Assembly (NCBI GenBank): GCA_009704605.1
Contig: WLDW01000013.1
Coordinates: 1-11,612, forward strand
DNA length: 11,612 nt
Reading direction: 5' to 3'
DNA from: Actinomycetota bacterium
GTDB taxonomy: Bacteria > Actinomycetota > Actinomycetes > Actinomycetales > Microbacteriaceae
The notes beneath the pieces were generated by a model, which saw nothing but the letters and a program-made list of their open reading frames with translations, had not been told where the DNA came from and ran no database searches. Positions 7,055-11,612 of this stretch are shown piece by piece. Made by a program: the position numbers and the translations under genes. The stretch's first letter is position 1. The number at the start of each line of letters is the position of its first letter.

Positions 7055-8109
7055 TATTCTCCAAGTTTAGGCGCTTTGCTTGCGCCACCTAGTTTGAGGC
7101 GAGGAAGTTTGGGGACTTCAACTACCTTGCCGGCTGACTGCGGAACAATGATCTCCTGAGTGGCCGTAATTAATCCCCCACTGGAGCTAACTTCTAGGGA
7201 GGCATCCTCAGCGACCGAACGGGAAATAACCGCCAAGGCAATCGGTCCCATTTCAAAGTGCTGCGCTGCTGAGGTTACCTTTCCAACAACTTTGTCTTCA
7301 CCAGACACTCGAACCTCGTCGCCAACATCGGGTAGCGAATGCTCCGAGCCATCCAGGTGTAAGAAGGTAAGTCTTCTTGGAGGATGACCTAGGTTGTGAA
7401 CTTTGGCTACTGATTCTTGACCTCGATAACAACCCTTAGATAAGTGCACAGCGGTTGATAGCAAATCCAACTCATGTGGCAGTGACTTTTCGTCAATTTC
7501 TGATGCGGCAAGCGGGCGTCCTGCAGCTACACGAAGTGCATCAGCAGCCATGGTTCCAGCAAGGCTGGCCTGAGACAATAACTTATCTAGCTGGCTCGCT
7601 TCAACAAGATGCTCGAACCATGAGTACTTAACTTCCCTAGTCGAGTATCGATAACCGCCGGTAGTTACTCCTGGCCATCCGTCCTTCCAAACCAGCGGTT
7701 GAGAATTAGAAACAAAAGCTAGCTCAGGCTTTGGCTTGGTTGCCCCCACAAGAGCATAATCAGTAGATCGATCTGTAAGACCAACTTTCATTCGAAACAC
7801 CATCTTGCTAAGCCAGGAAAGAAGTGCTTCGGTGTTTTCCTGATTTACCATCAACCAACTAGATTCGCCATCATCAATAATTTTGATCAGTTGTTCGATG
7901 TGACCCTGCGGGTCAAGTAGCAATGCTTCGGCGGATTCGCCAGGTTTTAGGTTCTTGAGGTTTTGACTGAGTAGGGAATGTAGCCAAGTCAATCGATCAA
8001 GACCAGAAACGCAAATGATCCCGACTGGATCCATTAGGCACACCGAATCACCTTCGAACAGACTTCGCTGCTCGATCATTGGATTACCGTAGTGCTGTTT
8101 TACTTGCAA
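7054..8109 (-). CDS. ygfZ: Folate-binding YgfZ/GcvT-like protein
   Basis: A 351-residue tetrahydrofolate-binding protein related to GcvT, involved in assembly or repair of some Fe-S clusters. The family signature K-G-C-Y-x-G-Q-E is at residues 225-232, with Cys227 as the conserved cysteine. Other family marks are [15 protein letters not shown] (36-50) and [10 protein letters not shown] (191-200) followed by the [12 protein letters not shown] segment. I chose the TTG at 8109: actinobacterial homologues begin with a conserved HYGxPxxEQR block, seen here at residues 6-15 ([10 protein letters not shown]), which the ATG at 8079 would cut off. The TTG follows the upstream TAG stop without a gap, with an AAGGG nearby. 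It also overlaps gpmA by one base, so translation in this stretch is continuous. Confidence 0.93.
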   Translation of the reverse strand: MQVKQHYGNPMIEQRSLFEGDSVCLMDPVGIICVSGLDRLTWLHSLLSQNLKNLKPGESAEALLLDPQGHIEQLIKIIDDGESSWLMVNQENTEALLSWLSKMVFRMKVGLTDRSTDYALVGATKPKPELAFVSNSQPLVWKDGWPGVTTGGYRYSTREVKYSWFEHLVEASQLDKLLSQASLAGTMAADALRVAAGRPLAASEIDEKSLPHELDLLSTAVHLSKGCYRGQESVAKVHNLGHPPRRLTFLHLDGSEHSLPDVGDEVRVSGEDKVVGKVTSAAQHFEMGPIALAVISRSVAEDASLEVSSSGGLITATQEIIVPQSAGKVVEVPKLPRLKLGGASKAPKLGE

Positions 8110-8700
8110 CTACTTTGCCCTTTCGAGTCTGGCTGAAGCGTGGGAGGCCATTGGGTTTCCAAGGGCTGCGATATCCCAGACCCATAGCAGCGCACCTTCG
8201 ACTAGGCCAAACATGCGAGTTGCTGCTCGATAGTCTTTCGATGACTTTGATCTCAAAACCGCATCGGTTGCAAGATCTACTCGAGCGCCTTTGATTTGAC
8301 CGATGTATAGCTCGCTAATGCCACTCGGATGCAAAATTGATACTTCAATGTCAAAGCCGCCATCTTTGTTCCGAAGAGTCTCGAGTTGCTCGTGGGTGGT
8401 AATCGATTTAGCTCCAGTTCCTGGAAGAAGTCCTGGCCCGTGATCGGAAGACTCTGGGGTCTTTGCTAGTCGCCAAAAGCCAACCTCAGTTGGTAGTGAA
8501 GTTCCATCGCTCAGTGTGGATTTTGAGACATAGCCCAAGACCGATTGATTGTCGTAGGAAAACTCCACAGATTGAGTAAATTCCTGGTCGGCTTTGTCAG
8601 CGTTGTGAGTGTAGGAGATGACTCCTGAACCGGACCACTTTCCTACCAGGAAGGCGAAGGGGGTTAGTTCCAGGGGTAAGCCCTCTGGCACAACCAACAA
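8110..8700 (-). CDS. Nitrobindin-like (FABP-fold, DUF1794) heme-binding protein
   Basis: A 196-residue protein of the nitrobindin family, a beta-barrel that binds heme and reacts with NO or peroxynitrite in characterised members (M. tuberculosis Rv0813c). Family marks are the N-terminal VPEGLPLELTPFAFLVGKWS with GxWxGxG at 20-26, EVGFWRL in the middle, and the C-terminal block RMFGLVEGALLWVWDIAALG followed by ASHASARLER, in which His187 is the candidate heme ligand. The start is one of two tandem TTG codons at 8700 and 8697; family alignment near the N-terminus supports this region, with AAAGGA about nine bases upstream. It begins directly after the stop of the 35-codon gene and ends directly before the ygfZ start. 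The link to YgfZ is consistent with oxidative or Fe-S stress, but that is inference. Confidence 0.9.
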   Translation of the reverse strand: MLVVPEGLPLELTPFAFLVGKWSGSGVISYTHNADKADQEFTQSVEFSYDNQSVLGYVSKSTLSDGTSLPTEVGFWRLAKTPESSDHGPGLLPGTGAKSITTHEQLETLRNKDGGFDIEVSILHPSGISELYIGQIKGARVDLATDAVLRSKSSKDYRAATRMFGLVEGALLWVWDIAALGNPMASHASARLERAK

Positions 8701-8808
8701 CTATTTTTGTCCTTTAAATAATTTGTATAGAACCAAAATAGAAATCGAACCTATGGCCAAAGCTGCCAAAACCAAAAGGCCAGTGAAAAAGATTTCAAGT
8801 GCAAGCAT
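8701..8808 (-). CDS. Small single-span membrane protein, 35 aa, unknown
   Basis: A 35-codon frame runs from ATG at 8808 to TAG at 8701-8703. The product starts MLALEIFF, continues through a hydrophobic stretch of about 20 residues (TGLLVLAALAIGSISILVLY) and ends in a basic tail (KLFKGQK), as expected for one transmembrane helix with the C-terminus in the cytoplasm. It fills the gap between the 85-aa membrane gene (nine bases upstream) and the nitrobindin-like gene (starts on the very next base after the stop). The Shine-Dalgarno is weak (AGAAG, very close to the ATG), so translational coupling to the upstream gene may matter. The evidence is the fit in the operon, the membrane-like composition and the lack of any other use of these bases. 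No function can be assigned. Confidence 0.6.
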   Translation of the reverse strand: MLALEIFFTGLLVLAALAIGSISILVLYKLFKGQK

Positions 8809-8817
8809 GCTTCTAGT

Positions 8818-9075
8818 CTAACTTGCCAAAAACACGTAGGCAGTAGCGATGGCCAGGATCAGATAGCTTCCGCCTCCCACGTAGACAAGCTTGCGAACAA
8901 TGCCCTCAGGCTTGGCCCGAAACAGGTGGTACAGCGAGACCAAAGCAACCGAACCGGCAAGAATCGTGCCAAACCACTCTGGAGCTGTTAGGGCCACCTG
9001 GGATGCGATTGCCCAAACAGCTAGCACGGCAACAATTACCCAGATGCTTAGGATTTGACCCCACTGTTTGGACAT
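8818..9075 (-). CDS. Small membrane protein, 85 aa, three predicted spans, unknown
   Basis: An 85-residue very hydrophobic protein I do not recognise. Three membrane segments are likely: about 8-28 (the WVIVAVLAVWAIA stretch), 34-52 (WFGTILAGSVALVSLYHLF) and 63-83 (the LVYVGGGSYLILAIATA stretch). A basic loop (RAKPEGIVRK) lies between the second and third, which would face the cytoplasm. The ATG at 9075 is the first gene of the minus-strand operon running to gpmA and lies 65 bases from the divergent glnR start; I see no good Shine-Dalgarno (GATTGAGAT just before the ATG at best). The amino-acid composition and operon position support a real gene. Confidence 0.8.
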   Translation of the reverse strand: MSKQWGQILSIWVIVAVLAVWAIASQVALTAPEWFGTILAGSVALVSLYHLFRAKPEGIVRKLVYVGGGSYLILAIATAYVFLAS

Positions 9076-9140
9076 ATCTCAATCATGCCTTAGCCACCTG
9101 CCGTGCGGGCTAAACTTGGCACAAAGATTTGAGGTGTGAG
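9076..9140. promoter_or_regulatory. Divergent promoter region: glnR / membrane-protein operon
   Basis: These 65 bases separate two divergent starts. On the plus strand, TAAACT at 9111-9116 is a good TAnnnT -10 candidate, the same hexamer as before the lipoprotein gene at 3122. Transcription would start at about 9123, giving a short leader with GAGGTG at 9131-9136 as the glnR Shine-Dalgarno. I cannot name a minus-strand promoter with confidence. Confidence 0.45.
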
Positions 9141-9815
9141 ATGGCACAGCTACTGGTTTTGACCTCAGCGTCAGAACAAGTTGCCCTGCCTGCCCTCTCG
9201 CTTCTGAGTCATCGGGTTAGATACATACCCGCAGAACCCGCGAGTCTGGTCAGTGCACCAGAGCATGACCTAGTTTTTCTTGATGCTAGAAAAGACCTTG
9301 CTTCAGCAAAAGCCATGGCGCGAGTTCTCGTCTCAACTGGAATCTCCACACCGCTGATTGTTGTTTTGGCGGAGGGTGGCCTTGCTGCGATGAATCACGA
9401 GTGGGGCTCGAATGACATAATTCTTGACTCCGCAGGTCCAGCGGAAGTTGAAGCACGTATTCGACTTGCAATAGCAAAGTATCGTGCAGAAAAAGATGTC
9501 AACACAATCAATGCGTCTGGTGTAGTAATCGATGAGTCAAGCTACTCGGCAAAAGTTCACGGCAAGCCCCTTGATTTGACCTATAAAGAATTTGAATTGC
9601 TAAAATTTCTTGCTCAGCACCCAGGCAGAGTTTTTTCAAGAGATCAGCTATTGAGTGAAGTTTGGGGTTATGACTACTTCGGTGGAAGTAGAACAGTTGA
9701 TGTCCATATTCGAAGGCTTCGGGCCAAATTAGGAGACCTAGAAGGGCTCATTTCTACTGTTCGAAATGTGGGATACCGCTTTAACCCAACAGATTCGGAC
9801 CTGGTAGACGCTTAG
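9141..9815 (+). CDS. glnR: Orphan nitrogen response regulator GlnR
   Basis: A 224-residue OmpR-type regulator with an atypical receiver. GlnR controls nitrogen-assimilation genes (glnA, amtB, nir) in actinobacteria and works as a dimer without a partner kinase. The receiver (1-115) lacks the usual acidic pair after beta-1 (LLVLTSASEQ) but keeps Asp48 in FLDARKDL, equivalent to the conserved Asp50 of Streptomyces and mycobacterial GlnR. Segments EGGLAAMNHEWG and DSAGPAEVEARIRLA match GlnR nearly residue for residue. The winged-helix domain (about 125-217) has LDLTYKEFELLKFLAQHPGR, VWGYDYFGGSRTVDVHIRRL and STVRNVGYRF. I chose ATG 9141 over the in-frame TTG at 9129 because GAGGTG at 9131-9136 would be its Shine-Dalgarno and GlnR proteins start at this point. 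ppk1 begins 49 bases downstream. Confidence 0.93.
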   Translation: MAQLLVLTSASEQVALPALSLLSHRVRYIPAEPASLVSAPEHDLVFLDARKDLASAKAMARVLVSTGISTPLIVVLAEGGLAAMNHEWGSNDIILDSAGPAEVEARIRLAIAKYRAEKDVNTINASGVVIDESSYSAKVHGKPLDLTYKEFELLKFLAQHPGRVFSRDQLLSEVWGYDYFGGSRTVDVHIRRLRAKLGDLEGLISTVRNVGYRFNPTDSDLVDA

Positions 9816-9864
9816 TTCAAAAAGATTTAACCAACAGGACAGCTAGCCGTGTCAATATTGGTTT
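9815..9864 (+). promoter_or_regulatory. ppk1 upstream region with PHO-box-like half-sites
   Basis: Two T-rich half-sites are spaced by 11 bases, GTTCAAA at 9815 and TTTAACC at 9826. The second lies in TTAACCAACaGG (9827-9838), which differs by one base from TTAACCAACgGG (5599-5610) upstream of phoU. Downstream, CAATAT at 9853-9858 could be a -10; it would start transcription at or next to the ATG at 9865, and no Shine-Dalgarno is visible, which would fit a leaderless mRNA. All of this is by eye. Confidence 0.4.
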
Positions 9865-11595
9865 ATGTCCGAAGAAACCATGGCTATTACCCTGCCCGCC
9901 TCACCCGATGGTCTGGCGCCCGATCGCTACCTGGATCGTGAGCTCAGCTGGCTGGCATTTAACCGTCGTGTTCTAGAAATGGCCGAGGACAGCTCTATTC
10001 CACTTCTTGAGCGAGTAAATTACCTAAGCATTTTTGCGTCCAACATGGATGAGTTTTTCATGGTTCGAGTCGCAGGTCTTCAGCGTCGACTAGCAACAGG
10101 GCTGGCAGTTAGAAGCCCATCTGGTTTATCTCCAAAAGAAGTTTTGAGCAGTATTTCTAAAGAAGCTCATGAATTACAACTTCGCCACGCACACCTGTTT
10201 CTTGACGTGATTGAACCGGAGCTAGAGAAAAACGGAATTCATCTAGTTCGCTGGCCAGAACTCAGAGACGATGAAAAGCAGCATCTGCAGAGCTTTTTTG
10301 AAGATCACATTTTTCCAGTTCTGACTCCACTAGCAGTAGACCCAGCTCATCCATTTCCATACATCTCAGGTCTCTCGCTAAACCTTGCAGTTGTTCTAAA
10401 GAAGGCCGGAACTCCGGGCGAGCACTTTGCGAGAGTAAAGGTGCCACCGCTACTTCCAAGATTTGTTTTGATTCCAGCCAAAGACGACACCTCAGAGGTG
10501 CGTTACGTTCCGCTCGAAGATGTAATCGGTGAATTCATCTCTTTGTTGTTTCCTGGAATGGAAGTAGTTCAGCACCACAACTTCCGAGTGACCAGGAACG
10601 AAGATCTAGACGTAGACGAGGACGAGGGAGAAAACCTTCTACTAGCTCTGGAGAAAGAGTTGCTTCGAAGAAGATTCGGTCCTCCTGTTCGACTTGAAAT
10701 TGCCAATGACATGAACCCGCAAGTCCTTGAGTTACTGGTTAGAGAACTAGATATTTCAAGCCAGGATGTTTACACCTTGCCATCGCCGCTAGATCTAACC
10801 GGATTGCAGGACATTGCATCACTACCTAGACCTGAACTTCGCAATCGACCACACCAAGTACTTACCAACAGATACCTTCGCCCAAGAGACGACGAAGAAC
10901 TGGATGTCTTTAGCGTTCTAAAAAAGCGTGAGCTTTTGGTTCACCACCCCTATGAGTCTTTTTCCACTAGCGTGCAGGAATTTTTGGAGCAGGCAGCGCA
11001 AGACCCAGATGTGTTGGCTATCAAGCAAACTCTTTACAGAACCTCTGGTGATTCCCCCGTTGTTGACGCTCTGATTCAAGCTGCTCAGGCTGGCAAGCAG
11101 GTATTAGCTCTAGTAGAGATCAAGGCTCGCTTTGACGAGCAGAACAACATCACTTGGGCTAGAAAGCTCGAGCAAGCTGGAGTTCACGTTGTCTATGGAA
11201 TGGTTGGTTTGAAGACTCACTGCAAGCTTGCACTCGTAATTAGGCAAGAAGCTGGCCAGCTAGTTCGCTACTGTCACATCGGAACCGGAAACTACAACCC
11301 AAAGACAGCAAGGGTATATGAAGACTTTGGGCTACTGACCTCTAGGGAAGAAGTTGGTGAGGATCTCACCAAGTTGTTCAATCACCTCTCGGGTTACGCC
11401 CCAGAGGCAAAGTTCAAGACGTTGCTGGTATCTCCGGTTGGAGTAAGAGAAGGTCTAACGGAGCTTATTGACCAGGAAATCGGGCACCATGCTGCTGGCA
11501 AAAAATCAGGTATCGACAAAGATCAGCAGGAGCGGAAAAAACTGCACAAAAAATGCAGAACCACCGGCCCCACCAGCGGCGACGTTCAAGATTAG
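9865..11595 (+). CDS. ppk1: Polyphosphate kinase Ppk1, C-terminus replaced at a chimeric junction
   Basis: Ppk1 reversibly polymerises the gamma-phosphate of ATP into polyphosphate. The N domain ([34 protein letters not shown]), head domain (about 115-320) and C1 domain (about 325-500) are all present: [21 protein letters not shown], and the autophosphorylated histidine His452 in GLKTHCKL (E. coli His435). Sequence stays Ppk-like through [20 protein letters not shown] to [10 protein letters not shown] (residue 550). The family then continues with RIKxNSxVDE and the C2 domain carrying a second essential His (E. coli His592). Here 26 unrelated residues follow and the frame stops at 576, where about 690-730 is normal. 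The other two frames do not restore Ppk sequence. I infer that the genuine gene is cut at about 11514 by an artificial junction. No Shine-Dalgarno precedes the ATG. Confidence 0.9.
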   Translation: MSEETMAITLPASPDGLAPDRYLDRELSWLAFNRRVLEMAEDSSIPLLERVNYLSIFASNMDEFFMVRVAGLQRRLATGLAVRSPSGLSPKEVLSSISKEAHELQLRHAHLFLDVIEPELEKNGIHLVRWPELRDDEKQHLQSFFEDHIFPVLTPLAVDPAHPFPYISGLSLNLAVVLKKAGTPGEHFARVKVPPLLPRFVLIPAKDDTSEVRYVPLEDVIGEFISLLFPGMEVVQHHNFRVTRNEDLDVDEDEGENLLLALEKELLRRRFGPPVRLEIANDMNPQVLELLVRELDISSQDVYTLPSPLDLTGLQDIASLPRPELRNRPHQVLTNRYLRPRDDEELDVFSVLKKRELLVHHPYESFSTSVQEFLEQAAQDPDVLAIKQTLYRTSGDSPVVDALIQAAQAGKQVLALVEIKARFDEQNNITWARKLEQAGVHVVYGMVGLKTHCKLALVIRQEAGQLVRYCHIGTGNYNPKTARVYEDFGLLTSREEVGEDLTKLFNHLSGYAPEAKFKTLLVSPVGVREGLTELIDQEIGHHAAGKKSGIDKDQQERKKLHKKCRTTGPTSGDVQD

Positions 11596-11604
11596 AGACT
11601 CCAT
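11512..11604 (-). CDS. Fragment resembling the N-terminus of proteobacterial YajC (foreign tail)
   Basis: Read on the minus strand from ATG at 11604, the last bases of the window encode a Gly/Ala-rich start ([14 protein letters not shown]) followed by a hydrophobic stretch ([15 protein letters not shown]). This resembles the start of proteobacterial, especially alphaproteobacterial, YajC, where a Gly/Ala-rich leader leads into 'PLILIFVVFYFLLIRPQ', the single membrane span of this SecDF-YajC translocase subunit. The similarity stops at IFV, the same place where Ppk1 similarity stops on the other strand, and a stop codon follows two codons later. Actinobacterial YajC normally has a different, shorter N-terminus. 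The YajC identification rests on about 30 residues recognised from memory, so it is tentative. Confidence 0.45.
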
Positions 11605-11612
11605 GGAAAACC

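Noticed and set aside
9129..9140. TTG at 9129 as the glnR start
   Set aside because: It would absorb the GAGGTG Shine-Dalgarno into the coding region; ATG 9141 matches the GlnR N-terminus.
11511..11612. A simple frameshift as the cause of the short Ppk1
   Set aside because: Both other plus-strand frames stay open to the end but neither shows the expected RIKxNSxVDE or later C2-domain sequence.
1..11612. CRISPR array, tRNA/rRNA genes, insertion sequences, prophage or defence genes
   Set aside because: I saw no regular long repeats, no tRNA-like cloverleaf, no terminal inverted repeats and no transposase, phage or defence domains; all coding space is taken by housekeeping or regulatory genes.

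Overview
The window looks like chromosomal DNA of a streamlined, moderate-GC actinobacterium, most likely a planktonic Microbacteriaceae of the Rhodoluna/Aquiluna ('Luna') type. The evidence is gene content, actinobacterial protein variants (CarD, SenX3/RegX3, GlnR, YgfZ starting near [10 protein letters not shown], GpmA with an Ala-rich tail), an ispDF fusion, very tight gene packing and a base composition near half GC instead of the high GC of most relatives. This lineage call is inference from memory of the families, not from a search.

Layout. Positions 1-3062 (minus strand) hold carD, ispDF and cysS, read in that order; cysS runs off the left edge a few codons before its end. Opposite carD, reading right, is an LpqE-like lipoprotein (3156-3665). 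The order cysS-ispF-ispD-carD-lpqE matches the Mycobacterium tuberculosis Rv3580c-Rv3584 block. Next is a phosphate-signalling block: regX3 and senX3 on the minus strand (3662-5514) and phoU on the plus strand (5650-6300), diverging from a control region with four 11-bp direct repeats that resemble a PHO box. A compact minus-strand operon runs from 9075 down to 6305: an 85-aa membrane protein, a 35-aa single-span membrane protein, a nitrobindin-like protein, YgfZ and GpmA, with junctions of +9, 0, 0 and -1 bases. On the plus strand, the orphan regulator glnR (9141-9815) is followed by ppk1 (from 9865).

How the parts fit. SenX3-RegX3 senses phosphate limitation, PhoU damps that signal when phosphate is plentiful, and Ppk1 makes polyphosphate. 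A sequence like part of the phoU/senX3 repeat array recurs just upstream of ppk1, so one regulator could act at both. GlnR, the nitrogen regulator, lies between the two phosphate elements. The remaining genes are core housekeeping: isoprenoid precursors, Cys-tRNA, rRNA transcription, glycolysis and Fe-S cluster support.

I found no new defence or mobile system. The most striking anomaly is at the right end. Ppk1 is normal to about residue 550, then changes abruptly to unrelated sequence. The last ~95 bases, read on the minus strand, encode what looks like the N-terminus of a proteobacterial-type YajC. This is most simply explained as a chimeric contig end, so the short Ppk1 should not be taken as a real variant. 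No stretch over 300 bases lacks a gene.
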